From NCBI GenBank assembly GCA_937899395.1, contig CALBPU010000021.1, positions 1-34,835 on the forward strand: a DNA stretch of 34,835 nt, read 5' to 3'. Position numbers and translations under genes: made by a program. Shown piece after piece: positions 7,592 through 15,680 of this stretch (its first letter is position 1; each line of letters opens with the position of its first letter). Below the pieces are notes generated by a model, which saw nothing but the letters and a program-made list of their open reading frames with translations, had not been told where the DNA came from and did no database searches. Source of the stretch: an uncultured Fretibacterium sp. Lineage in GTDB: Bacteria > Synergistota > Synergistia > Synergistales > Aminobacteriaceae.

Positions 7592-9309
7592 ACGCAAAAA
7601 TTAACGGCAAAGCGATTCGAGTTCCTGAAAACACAACAATTCTTGAAGCCGCAAAATTAAACAATATAACTATTCCGCATCTCTGCTACCTCAAAAAAGT
7701 AAACGAAATCGGCGCATGTCGTGTATGTGTTGTTGAGATAGTAGGACAAGACAGGCTTGTTTCATCTTGTAATACATTTGTTCAAGAGGGCATGGAAATT
7801 TTAACGAACAGTCCTAAAGCAAGACAAGCAAGAAAAATCAACGTTGAACTTTTGCTCTCACAGCATAACGCAAGATGTGCAGAGTGTGTAAGGTCAGGAA
7901 ACTGTGAACTTCAAACTGTAGCAAATGACTTAAACGTTTCAGAATTTCCGTATCATGAAGACATACCCGAATTTAAGTGGAACAAAGATTTCCCGTTAAT
8001 CCGAAACGCTTCAAAATGTATAAAATGTATGCGCTGCGTTCAGGTTTGCGATAACATTCAGTGCATGAACGTTTGGGATATTGCTAAATCGGGTTCAAGA
8101 ACAACAGTTGATGTTAAAGGCGGAAAAGATATTACGGAAGTTAATTGTACGGTCTGCGGTCAGTGCATTACACATTGTCCCGTCGGAGCATTAACAGTAC
8201 GTGATGACACTCAGAAGGTTCTTAACGCTCTTGCGGATAAAGACAAAATAACAATCGCTTCAGTAGCACCTGCCGTTCGTACATCATGGGGAGAAAAACT
8301 CGGACTTACTCATGAGGAAGCAAGCGCAGAAAAATTAGCAAGTGTTTTGCGTGAAATCGGATTTGATTATGTATTTGACACGGACTTTTCAGCAGATTTA
8401 ACAATCATGGAAGAAGCAAGCGAATTTGTTGAGAAACTCAAGAACGCTAAAAATGAAAAATTCCCGATGTTCACATCATGCTGTCCCGGCTGGGTAAGAT
8501 TTATAAAGATGGAATTTCCTGATTTAGTTCCGCAGTTATCAAGCGCAAAATCTCCTCAGCAAATGTTCGGAGCAATTATTAAATCGTGGTACGCTCAAAT
8601 TTTAGGCGTTGAACCAGATAAAATTTATCACGTTTCATTCATGCCCTGCACAGCTAAGAAATACGAATGCGATGTTGAGTGCATGAACAGTTCTGGAGCT
8701 AGAGATGTTGATGTCGTTTTGACGGTAAGAGAACTCGACAGATTAATTAAATCTGAAGGAATTGACGTTAAGACGGTTGAGGCAGGAGAATTTGACGCAC
8801 CGTTAGGAACAGCTTCAGGAGCAGGCCACATCTTCGGAACAACAGGCGGAGTTATGGAAGCTGCATTACGTACAGCCTATAAACTTGTTACGGGTGAAAA
8901 TCCTGATCCTAACGCTTTCAAATATGTCAGAGATTATGACGGTTTCAAAGAAGCTACGTTTGAAATTGCAGGAACGAAATTAAGAATTGCAGTTGCACAC
9001 GGCTTAGGAAACATTCGCAAACTTTGTGAAGATGTCAGAAGCGGAAAAGCTCAATATGATTTCATTGAGTGCATGGCATGTCCTACAGGTTGTGCAGGCG
9101 GTGGCGGTCAACCGATTTCGGAAGGTGAAGAACTTGGAGAAGGCAGAGGAAAAATTTTGCTTAATCTCGACAAGAACATGAAGTTAAGATTTTCACATGA
9201 GAACCCTTCAATCATTCAGTGCTACAAGGAATATTTAGGAGAGCCTCTCGGTGAAAAATCACATCATCTGCTTCATACAGACCAATCAAAGTGGGAACTT
9301 TGGAAATAA
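7585..9309 (+). CDS. hydA: [FeFe] hydrogenase catalytic subunit
   Basis: A 574-residue enzyme catalysing reversible proton reduction to H2. Order: N-terminal [2Fe-2S] ferredoxin domain (CYLKKVNEIGACRVCVVE), His/Cys-ligated [4Fe-4S] site (HNARCAECVRSGNC), two ferredoxin-type clusters (CIKCMRCVQVC; CTVCGQCITHCPVG), then the H-cluster domain. The three signature loops are intact: TSCCPGW (Cys299, Cys300), MPCTAKK (Cys355) and ECMACPTGCAGGGG (Cys499, Cys503). Length and cysteine numbering match Clostridium pasteurianum CpI as I remember it; Ser319 (LSSAKSPQQ) is also in place. It is cytoplasmic, with no signal sequence. It overlaps the preceding subunit gene, indicating translational coupling. 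Maturation genes hydE, hydF and hydG are not in the window. Confidence 0.96.
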   Translation: MVNAKINGKAIRVPENTTILEAAKLNNITIPHLCYLKKVNEIGACRVCVVEIVGQDRLVSSCNTFVQEGMEILTNSPKARQARKINVELLLSQHNARCAECVRSGNCELQTVANDLNVSEFPYHEDIPEFKWNKDFPLIRNASKCIKCMRCVQVCDNIQCMNVWDIAKSGSRTTVDVKGGKDITEVNCTVCGQCITHCPVGALTVRDDTQKVLNALADKDKITIASVAPAVRTSWGEKLGLTHEEASAEKLASVLREIGFDYVFDTDFSADLTIMEEASEFVEKLKNAKNEKFPMFTSCCPGWVRFIKMEFPDLVPQLSSAKSPQQMFGAIIKSWYAQILGVEPDKIYHVSFMPCTAKKYECDVECMNSSGARDVDVVLTVRELDRLIKSEGIDVKTVEAGEFDAPLGTASGAGHIFGTTGGVMEAALRTAYKLVTGENPDPNAFKYVRDYDGFKEATFEIAGTKLRIAVAHGLGNIRKLCEDVRSGKAQYDFIECMACPTGCAGGGGQPISEGEELGEGRGKILLNLDKNMKLRFSHENPSIIQCYKEYLGEPLGEKSHHLLHTDQSKWELWK

Positions 9310-9330
9310 AAATTAAATTTTGTTAAAATC

Positions 9331-9366
9331 ATGGGCATATTTCAAAATGAAATGTGCTCATTTTTT
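9331..9366 (+). terminator. Rho-independent terminator between hydA and the leuC-like gene
   Basis: ATGGGCATATTTCA (9331-9344) pairs with TGAAATGTGCTCAT (9348-9361) around an AAA loop and is followed by a T-run. It ends only about 15 bases before the next start codon, leaving no space for a promoter in between. A weak TTGGAA-18-TAAAAT promoter (9300-9329) lies immediately before the hairpin. Confidence 0.7.
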
Positions 9367-9380
9367 ATGGAGGAATAAAT

Positions 9381-10640
9381 ATGCACGCAATCGAAAAAAT
9401 TTTAATGAAAAACAGCGGCGTAAAAGAAATTCATACGGGTGAAATTGTCAACGCTAAAATTGATTTCGCCGAAATTAATGATTTATATTTACAAACGGTC
9501 TTATCATTTTATGAAATGGGCGGCAAAAAAGTTTGGGACAATACACGCTGTGCATTTGTTTTTGACCATTACGCCCCTACTCCTGATATTAAGAGTGCTG
9601 AAAATCATAAAGCAATGAGGGAATTTGCTCAGAAAAATAATTTGAAATATCACTTCGATACTAATTGCGGGGTTTGTCATCAGGTTATGCCTGAAGCAGG
9701 AGTTATTTATCCCGGAATGATTGTTGTAGCAACTGACAGCCACACAACAACTCACGGAGCTTTCGGAGCAATGGGAACAGGCTGCGGAGCTACTGACATG
9801 GCAACAATTTTAATGACGGGCGAATTATGGCTAAGAGTGCCTGAAATTATCGAGGTAAGATTAGAAGGCGAAACACCTAAAGGAGTTTATCCGAAAGATG
9901 TAATTCTTGCAGTACTAGGAAAAATTCGAGCTGACGGTGCTGTGTATAAGGGAATGGATTTTACAGGAAGCTATGTTGACAATCTCGGAGTTGCCGGACG
10001 AATGGTAATTTGCAACATGGCCGTTGAAATGGGAGCTAAGACAGCCTATATGCAGCCTAACAAAGAAGTTATTGATTATGTAACAAAACGTGCCGTGCGT
10101 CCTTTTGAAGTTCAATTTACCGACGAAGGTTATAAATATTCAGAGAGTTATGTTTTTGATGTTTCAAAACTTGAACCCGAATTAGCTTGTCCGAGCAGCG
10201 TTGAAAATGTTCACACACTTTCGAGCGTTATTGCTGAAGGAGAAGTGAAATTAAATCAGGGTTATATAGGTTCATGTACAGGCGGAAGAGTTGAAGATAT
10301 TGCTGAAGCCGTGAAAATTTTGAAGGGTAAACACATCAAAGAATATACACGTTTAATCGTAATACCTGCATCAAAAGAAGTAATGTTGGAGTGCATAACA
10401 AGAGGATATATTTCGGATTTAATTAACGCAGGAGCAACAATCGGAACACCGGGCTGTGGAGCATGTCTCGGAGTTCATGACGGAATACTTGCTCCCGGTG
10501 AAGTCTGCATAACAAGCACAAACAGAAATTTTCCCGGACGTATGGGTTCAAATAAAGCCTTAATGTATCTCGCAAGCCCTGCAACAGTAGCTGCAAGCAT
10601 GATAAACGGAAAAATTACAGACCCGAGAGAATTTTTATAA
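9381..10640 (+). CDS. leuC: 3-isopropylmalate dehydratase / homoaconitase-type large subunit
   Basis: A 419-residue aconitase-superfamily hydro-lyase subunit of the archaeal/bacterial short LeuC type, which binds a [4Fe-4S] cluster and isomerises a hydroxy-acid by dehydration and rehydration. Evidence: VATDSHTTTHGAFGAMGTG, the cluster cysteines in GSCTGGR and GTPGCGACLG, and NRNFPGRMGS near the end. The ATG at 9381 is chosen because GGAGG lies 7 bases upstream. The small subunit follows after 21 bases. No leuA or leuB is nearby, so leucine synthesis, lysine-type 2-oxoacid elongation or another 2-oxoacid pathway all remain possible. Confidence 0.9.
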   Translation: MHAIEKILMKNSGVKEIHTGEIVNAKIDFAEINDLYLQTVLSFYEMGGKKVWDNTRCAFVFDHYAPTPDIKSAENHKAMREFAQKNNLKYHFDTNCGVCHQVMPEAGVIYPGMIVVATDSHTTTHGAFGAMGTGCGATDMATILMTGELWLRVPEIIEVRLEGETPKGVYPKDVILAVLGKIRADGAVYKGMDFTGSYVDNLGVAGRMVICNMAVEMGAKTAYMQPNKEVIDYVTKRAVRPFEVQFTDEGYKYSESYVFDVSKLEPELACPSSVENVHTLSSVIAEGEVKLNQGYIGSCTGGRVEDIAEAVKILKGKHIKEYTRLIVIPASKEVMLECITRGYISDLINAGATIGTPGCGACLGVHDGILAPGEVCITSTNRNFPGRMGSNKALMYLASPATVAASMINGKITDPREFL

Positions 10641-10661
10641 TCATTGAAAGGAAATAATAAA

Positions 10662-11162
10662 ATGTTAAAAGAATTAACAGGAAAATGTATTATTGTCGGA
10701 GATAATATTGATACGGATCAAATTTATCCCGGAAGATTTTTAGCTCTCACTGATCCTAAAGAGATTGGCTCGCATTGTTTGAGCGGCATTGATGAAAATA
10801 TAGCCTCAACATTTCCTAAAGGCGGTTTTGTTGTAGCAGGTCGAAATTTCGGTTGCGGTTCATCTCGTGAACACGCTCCTATAGCATTATTAAATATGGG
10901 AGCTGTGGCAATTTTGGCGGATTCATTTGCGAGAATATTCTTCAGGAACTCAATAAATTTAGGTTTGCTTCCTGTGATCTGCAAAGGAATTAATCAAAAA
11001 GTGAAATCAGGACAGACTTTAACGCTTGATATTAACAAAGGCATTGTCAAAGTTGAAGAGACAGGCGAAATTTTCGAGTGCGAAAAACTCGGTGAACAGG
11101 CCATGAAAATTCTTGAAGCAGGCGGAATTAAACCGATGATGAGGGCAAAATTTGCAGAATAA
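10662..11162 (+). CDS. leuD: 3-isopropylmalate dehydratase / homoaconitase-type small subunit
   Basis: A 166-residue swivel-domain subunit that completes the active site with the large subunit encoded just upstream. DNIDTDQIYPGRFLALTDP and GRNFGCGSSREHAP are the family signatures. The loop after YPGR, which influences substrate choice in this family, reads FLAL, so I cannot say whether isopropylmalate, homoaconitate or another acid is the substrate. The ATG at 10662 follows an AAGGA about 9 bases upstream; an earlier in-frame TTG lacks such a site. The end overlaps the cca start by 11 bases. Confidence 0.88.
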   Translation: MLKELTGKCIIVGDNIDTDQIYPGRFLALTDPKEIGSHCLSGIDENIASTFPKGGFVVAGRNFGCGSSREHAPIALLNMGAVAILADSFARIFFRNSINLGLLPVICKGINQKVKSGQTLTLDINKGIVKVEETGEIFECEKLGEQAMKILEAGGIKPMMRAKFAE

Positions 11163-12363
11163 AAATATTTTAATGGCTCACAGAATAGCAGAGGCTGTGA
11201 GTGAGGCAGGCGGAAAAACGTTTTTCGTAGGAGGCTGTGTCAGAGATGAAATTCTCGGCCATGATTGCAAGGATTTTGACATCGAAATTCACGGAATAAC
11301 GTTAAAAGCTCTCAATGAAATTCTTGATAAATTGGGCGAACGTTTGGAAATGGGCGTGAGTTTCGGAATAACGAAATTGCGAAGATATGACCTCGATATT
11401 TCAATGCCGCGTTCAAAATCAGGTGAAGTTGATCCTTTTATCGGCACTAAAAACGCTGCTTTACGAAGAGATTTCACGATGAATGCCTTGATGAAAAATG
11501 TTATAACGGGCGAAATTCTTGATTATTTCGGAGGAATTGACGACATTAAAAATAAAATTATTAAACATGTCAGTGATTACACTTTTATTCAAGACCCTCT
11601 GAGAGTTTTCAGAGCCGCCCGTTTTTCAGCATGTTTTGATTTTGAAATAGACGAACAAACTTTCATGCTTGCATCAGATGTTGATGTTTCGTTAATTGCT
11701 TCTGAAAGAATTTTCGGTGAACTTGAAAAAGTTTTATTGAAGTCAGAAAGGCCCTCAAAATTTTTCACGGCATTAAAAAACATGAATCAAATTTCTACAT
11801 GGTTCGAAGAATTTGAGAATTTCAACGGAGAAATTTTGGACAAAACAGCAAAATTAAAAAATCAATCTTCAGAGCCATTATTTTTTATGATGTCTGCATT
11901 GTGCCTTGAAATTAATGACGCTGAAAAATTCCTCGCACGAATTACAAAGCAAACAAACTTAATTAAATATGTATTAAACATTAAAGAAAATATCAAACCC
12001 CTCTGTCTACTAAAAGTTGACATCTCCCCTAACTTAGTGGAGACGAGCGAACAAAACGAACAAAAGTTTTCGCCCCCTGAGAAGGGGAAGAGAGCCATAA
12101 CATGGCGAGGGAGTATGAATAATTTAATGAAAATTTTTGACGCTTCAATATGCCCTGATGATTTAATATTATTGTTTAATAAAATTTACGGTACAGATAA
12201 AAATCTGCGTGAAAATCTTGAGATTTATAAATCACGAATAGCTCAACCGTATTTAACGGGTAAAGATTTAATATCAAAAGGATTTAAGCCCGGATTATTA
12301 TTCGGTGAAGCTCTTAAATTTGCTCATGACGGCTTGAAGGGAAATCAAAAGATGAACAATTAA
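11152..12363 (+). CDS. cca: CCA tRNA nucleotidyltransferase / poly(A) polymerase family protein
   Basis: A class II nucleotidyltransferase of about 403 residues that adds or repairs the 3' CCA of tRNA. The head domain has FFVGGCVRDEILG, the catalytic acidic pair in KDFDIEI, and RRDFTMNAL with FGGIDDIKNKIIKH. The neck has DPLRVFRAARFSA. The C-terminal part is divergent and lacks an HD domain. The TTG at 11152 is favoured by GAGGG 7 bases upstream and gives overlap with leuD; an ATG at 11173 is the alternative. The C-terminal region contains an insertion-like stretch of about 40 residues encoded by a palindrome-rich element (about 11998-12118), inserted without breaking the frame. Confidence 0.88.
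   Translation: MQNKNILMAHRIAEAVSEAGGKTFFVGGCVRDEILGHDCKDFDIEIHGITLKALNEILDKLGERLEMGVSFGITKLRRYDLDISMPRSKSGEVDPFIGTKNAALRRDFTMNALMKNVITGEILDYFGGIDDIKNKIIKHVSDYTFIQDPLRVFRAARFSACFDFEIDEQTFMLASDVDVSLIASERIFGELEKVLLKSERPSKFFTALKNMNQISTWFEEFENFNGEILDKTAKLKNQSSEPLFFMMSALCLEINDAEKFLARITKQTNLIKYVLNIKENIKPLCLLKVDISPNLVETSEQNEQKFSPPEKGKRAITWRGSMNNLMKIFDASICPDDLILLFNKIYGTDKNLRENLEIYKSRIAQPYLTGKDLISKGFKPGLLFGEALKFAHDGLKGNQKMNN
11998..12118. repeat. Palindrome-rich mini-element translated within cca
   Basis: This stretch is compositionally unlike its surroundings and holds several short hairpins: TCTCC with GGAGA across CCTAACTTAGT, and CCCC-TGAGAA-GGGG. Its translation (from PLCLLKVDISPNLVE to AITWRGSMN) shows no similarity to tRNA nucleotidyltransferases. 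The style recalls dispersed palindromic elements that insert into genes in frame. No second copy is visible in the window, so its repetitive nature is inferred. Confidence 0.5.
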
Positions 12364-12453
12364 ATAAAGCTCTTGAAATTCTAAACAAAAAACATAATTT
12401 ATAATTATAGTTTGTATATACCTTTTTGTGTAAAATTTTCGGTAAAAATTCTC

Positions 12454-12492
12454 TTGCAAATAATAATTATTTTTTTATAATAAAAAATAATT
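12454..12492 (+). promoter_or_regulatory. Promoter of restriction-modification operon with -10 in an inverted-repeat loop
   Basis: TTGCAA (12454-12459) and TATAAT (12476-12481) are 16 bases apart. The TATAAT sits exactly in the loop of a perfect 11-base inverted repeat, AATTATTTTTT (12465-12475) and AAAAAATAATT (12482-12492). The rest of 12364-12523 is AT-rich and shows no gene. Confidence 0.5.
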
Positions 12493-12532
12493 AAATTTGT
12501 GTTTATTAATTTAAGAAAGGCGGTTGGAAAAT

Positions 12533-13594
12533 GTGGATTTTATTCAAAACATTAATTTCAATTCGTTAGAAAGAAATACATATTTACCTACTACTATTGA
12601 GTTGTTTGCTGGAGCAGGAGGGCTTGCGCTAGGAGTTGAAAGAGCAGGTTTTAATACGGTTGCTTTAATTGAAATTGACAAAGATGCAGTTGATACCCTC
12701 AGACATAACAGACCTGACTGGAATGTTATTTGTGATGATATTGCTAATCTGTCTCCTTTAAATCTGACAAAAGTTTTTAACTTAAAAGTAGGAGAGTTAG
12801 ACTTACTGTCAGGTGGAGCACCATGTCAGGCATTTTCATATGCTGGAAAACGTTTAGGGTTAGAAGATGCACGAGGAACCCTTTTTTATCACTATGCAAT
12901 TTTCTTAAAGAAACTTCAACCTAAGATATTTTTATTTGAAAATGTTAGAGGTTTACTAACACATGATAAAGGACGAACATATAAGATAATAACTAATGTT
13001 TTTGCTGAATGCGGATATTCAATTCAGAAAAAAATACTGAATGCTTGGGATTATGGTAATGCTCAAAAACGTGAAAGGCTTATAACAATAGGAATTCGTA
13101 ATGATTTAATAAAAAAAATACTAATTGAATTTCCTAAACCACATAAATATAAACCGGTATTGCGTGATGTTCTTTATGATGTTCCGGAAAGTGAGGGAGT
13201 CCAATACTCTGAATATAAACGTAATATTTTTGAACTCGTTCCGCCGGGAGGATATTGGCGTAATATTCCTGAAAATATTGCAAAAGAATACATGAAAAAG
13301 TGTTGGTATATGGAAGGCGGGCGTACTGGTATTTTGCGTCGTATGAGTATGGAAGAACCGTCTCTTGCTGTTTTAACCTATCCGACACAAAAACAAACTG
13401 AACGTTGTCATCCGTTAGAATCACGCCCATTCAAAGTCAGAGAAAACGCAAGGATTCAATCATTTCCGGATGATTGGCATTTTTGCGGTAATGTAATTAG
13501 TCAATATAAACAGATCGGAAATGCCGTTCCTGTAAATTTAGCCTTTGATATAGCTGTAGAAATAAGAAAAGGATTAGAAAAATGTGGAATTTAG
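12533..13594 (+). CDS. DNA (cytosine-5) methyltransferase of a type II R-M system
   Basis: About 353 residues with C5-methyltransferase motifs in order: ELFAGAGGLALGVERAGF (AdoMet binding), DLLSGGAPCQAFSYAGKR (catalytic Cys in the PCQ motif), FLFENVRGLL (ENV), a glutamine/arginine motif (NAQKRERLITIGIR), then the variable target-recognition region and the closing QIGNAVPVNLA. It methylates a cytosine in a short duplex site and protects it from the endonuclease encoded next, whose start it overlaps by 13 bases. The partner suggests a GGNCC or GGWCC site. The GTG at 12533 is preferred (12 bases after AAAGG); a TTG at 12524 sits only 3 bases from that site. Richer use of ATA and AGA codons than the flanks fits horizontal acquisition. 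Confidence 0.93.
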   Translation: MDFIQNINFNSLERNTYLPTTIELFAGAGGLALGVERAGFNTVALIEIDKDAVDTLRHNRPDWNVICDDIANLSPLNLTKVFNLKVGELDLLSGGAPCQAFSYAGKRLGLEDARGTLFYHYAIFLKKLQPKIFLFENVRGLLTHDKGRTYKIITNVFAECGYSIQKKILNAWDYGNAQKRERLITIGIRNDLIKKILIEFPKPHKYKPVLRDVLYDVPESEGVQYSEYKRNIFELVPPGGYWRNIPENIAKEYMKKCWYMEGGRTGILRRMSMEEPSLAVLTYPTQKQTERCHPLESRPFKVRENARIQSFPDDWHFCGNVISQYKQIGNAVPVNLAFDIAVEIRKGLEKCGI

Positions 13595-14361
13595 ATTTTA
13601 TATCTGAAAAAGATTTTAGAATGCATATTAAAAATACAATACAGAGTTACGGAGAAAATTTAGCTCCTTATGATTTGCGGAGATTTAACAGCAATATTGT
13701 TGATCCTATAAAACTAATATTTGATAAAATGGTATATAATTACAGTTGGGAAGAGATAATTAAAAATGAAATATTTCGTCAGAGGGATAAATCTAATAAT
13801 AATGAAATAGGCTATTTCCATCAACGCATTTTCCAATATATGAAAGATTGTGTTGTACCACAAGAAGGATGGGATGTTATAGTTTCAAAAAAACAAAAAA
13901 TTAACATTTCTGAAAATGATTCAGTAAAAACAATCTATGTCGAAATGAAAAATAAACATAACACTATGAATTCATCTTCGAGTGCAAAAACGTATATTAA
14001 AATGCAGGGGCAATTATTATCTGATAATGATTGTGTTTGTTTTCTTGTTGAAGCAATAGCAAAAAGATCACAAAATATTGAATGGATAGTTTCGGTTGAT
14101 GGAATGAGACAAAGTCATCATAGGATCCGGCGTGTTAGCATGGATGAATTTTATAAAATAGTTACAGGGCAAGAAAAAGCATTTTATAAAATGTGTATGG
14201 TTTTGCCTTATGTTATTCAAGATGTTATAGCTGATACAAAAAATATTATCATACCGCATGATACTGTAATTGAAGAATTACAAAATATTGCTCAAAAGAA
14301 AAACGGTTCTTTTGTATTAGCTTTATATATGCTTGGTTTTGGGAATTATATCGGATTTTAA
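13582..14361 (+). CDS. Type II restriction endonuclease, Eco47II/Sau96I-like
   Basis: A 259-residue protein recognised by overall similarity, from memory, to the Eco47II family: MWNLDFISEKDFRMHIKNTI, IFRQRDKSNNNEIGYFHQRI and VEMKNKHNTMNSSSSAKTYI. The VEMKNKHN segment supplies the E-x-K catalytic residues of a PD-(D/E)XK fold. Family members cut GGNCC or GGWCC. The gene overlaps the methyltransferase gene by 13 bases, so toxin and protector are translationally linked with the methyltransferase first. It appears full length and undamaged. GGACC and GGTCC sites occur in the window, as expected for methylated DNA. Confidence 0.85.
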   Translation: MWNLDFISEKDFRMHIKNTIQSYGENLAPYDLRRFNSNIVDPIKLIFDKMVYNYSWEEIIKNEIFRQRDKSNNNEIGYFHQRIFQYMKDCVVPQEGWDVIVSKKQKINISENDSVKTIYVEMKNKHNTMNSSSSAKTYIKMQGQLLSDNDCVCFLVEAIAKRSQNIEWIVSVDGMRQSHHRIRRVSMDEFYKIVTGQEKAFYKMCMVLPYVIQDVIADTKNIIIPHDTVIEELQNIAQKKNGSFVLALYMLGFGNYIGF

Positions 14362-14376
14362 TTTTTTAATTCTTAC

Positions 14377-14407
14377 TTGCTTATATTTATAAAAAATGCT
14401 TTAATAT
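14377..14407 (+). promoter_or_regulatory. Possible promoter of the 14435 gene
   Basis: TTGCTT (14377-14382) and TAATAT (14402-14407) with a 19-base spacer lie ahead of AAGGAGG and the start codon. The spacing is longer than ideal. Confidence 0.3.
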
Positions 14408-14434
14408 TTTTTTATAAGGAGGAATGAATTTTTT

Positions 14435-15643
14435 ATGTCAAATTTATTTGGATTAAAGCAGCTCGATAATTTCCGAAATTCTTTAGATGAAAGGTCTCAG
14501 GCGGGAGTTTTAAGGGCTGTTGAAAAAATCACTGAAGTGAAAAAACGCGGCGGAAAAATTATGGTTGTAACAGGTTCAGGGCCTAATATTCATGAGGGTG
14601 TTACAACTTTAATAGCCGAATTAATTCGTGTCGGAATTGTCGATGCCGTTTCAACAAGTTCTGCCGTAATAGCTCATGAAATGGCTGGAAGTTTGGACAG
14701 GGTTTTTAGAGTTGACGCTCAAGCTCTCGGAATGGATATGTCAAAAATGCCTCGCGGAGATGTCTTTGAATTTACCTGTATGAACGATGAGGAACTCGAA
14801 AAATTAAAACTTGAAATGCCTCTTGATGAAGAACTCTTGAATCGTGGAAAAACTTTACCTAAGCAGAACGAAATTATTAAAGCGGCAGGAAATATGGCTT
14901 ATCCGATGGGATTAAGAACTGAAAAATTAGCTCATGAAGTTTTAAGTTTAGCAAGAATTTACGGATTGCCTTTTGAAACTATTGCGGGGTGGGGCTGTGA
15001 TGAGCATACGATGTTAGGAGCAGCAGCACGAAAAAATATTCCCGTACTTGTAACAATTCCTCAATTAGTCGGGGGCGGTGCTGTCGGAATGTCGATAGGC
15101 GATTCAATACCTGTTTCGGAACGTTCAATGAGAATTTCAAGAATGTTAGCTTCGTGTGATGTAATAATTGAAAGCGCAGTAGCTTTAACTCAGGAAATTC
15201 ACGACGGGCCTTTTGAATGTTATACAGGTCATGGAATTTGGGCGTGGTGGTCAGGTCAATCCACTTATAATTTACGAGATAAAAATTTAATCCGCATTGA
15301 CCTTGATGAAAATCTCCGTAAAGCAGTTGAGTTAAATGAAACTGTTCAGGAAGCAATAGATAAAGGCTTACCTAAAACTAAAGCAGCGAAAATTCCGTTT
15401 AGAATGGAAATGTCAGCATTTGCTCGCCATGAAGGAAGCGTTCCGATAGTCGGAGATATTGGTAAAGTATGGCCGTTAATTGCTAATGGAGTTGCTGAAA
15501 ATCTCGGAATTGATTTAGAGTTTTTATCAGCTTCACAAGATACTACCGAAGGTTCTTTAATGCGTGAATGGATTGTTGAGAACGTGAAAATTCTTGACCG
15601 TCAAAAAATGCTTGAACACGCAAAAAATTTCTTTAACGAATAA
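14435..15643 (+). CDS. Conserved Rossmann-like protein of unknown function (possibly deoxyhypusine synthase-like)
   Basis: A 402-residue cytoplasmic protein with no signal peptide or membrane segment. Residues 35-75 read like a nucleotide-binding start (GGKIMVVTGSGPNIHEGVTT followed by LIAELIRVGIVDAVSTSSAV). Other distinctive segments are PQLVGGGAVGMSIGDSIPVS and GIWAWWSGQSTYNL, then REGS-like glycine turns. The early pattern of a binding loop followed by a region forbidding access to a dinucleotide recalls deoxyhypusine synthase and TIGR00300-type proteins, but neither family's hallmark motifs are convincing, so no reaction is assigned. It has its own AAGGAGG ribosome site and lies between a restriction system and glutamate dehydrogenase; neither tells its role. 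Confidence 0.75.
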   Translation: MSNLFGLKQLDNFRNSLDERSQAGVLRAVEKITEVKKRGGKIMVVTGSGPNIHEGVTTLIAELIRVGIVDAVSTSSAVIAHEMAGSLDRVFRVDAQALGMDMSKMPRGDVFEFTCMNDEELEKLKLEMPLDEELLNRGKTLPKQNEIIKAAGNMAYPMGLRTEKLAHEVLSLARIYGLPFETIAGWGCDEHTMLGAAARKNIPVLVTIPQLVGGGAVGMSIGDSIPVSERSMRISRMLASCDVIIESAVALTQEIHDGPFECYTGHGIWAWWSGQSTYNLRDKNLIRIDLDENLRKAVELNETVQEAIDKGLPKTKAAKIPFRMEMSAFARHEGSVPIVGDIGKVWPLIANGVAENLGIDLEFLSASQDTTEGSLMREWIVENVKILDRQKMLEHAKNFFNE

Positions 15644-15648
15644 ATATA

Positions 15649-15674
15649 AAAGGGAGGTTTTATAACTTCCCTTT
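15649..15674. terminator. Bidirectional terminator between convergent genes
   Basis: AAAGGGAGGTT (15649-15659) pairs with AACTTCCCTTT (15664-15674) around a 4-base loop, between the 14435 gene and the convergent thioesterase gene. Confidence 0.65.
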
Positions 15675-15680
15675 ACGCCT

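Noticed and set aside
12533..14361. GGNCC site avoidance as evidence for the R-M specificity
   Set aside because: Several GGNCC sites are present in the window by eye and I could not do a proper count against expectation.
15156..15356. Minus-strand frame of over 100 codons inside the 14435 gene
   Set aside because: Shadow of a well-supported gene with its own ribosome site and normal codon use.
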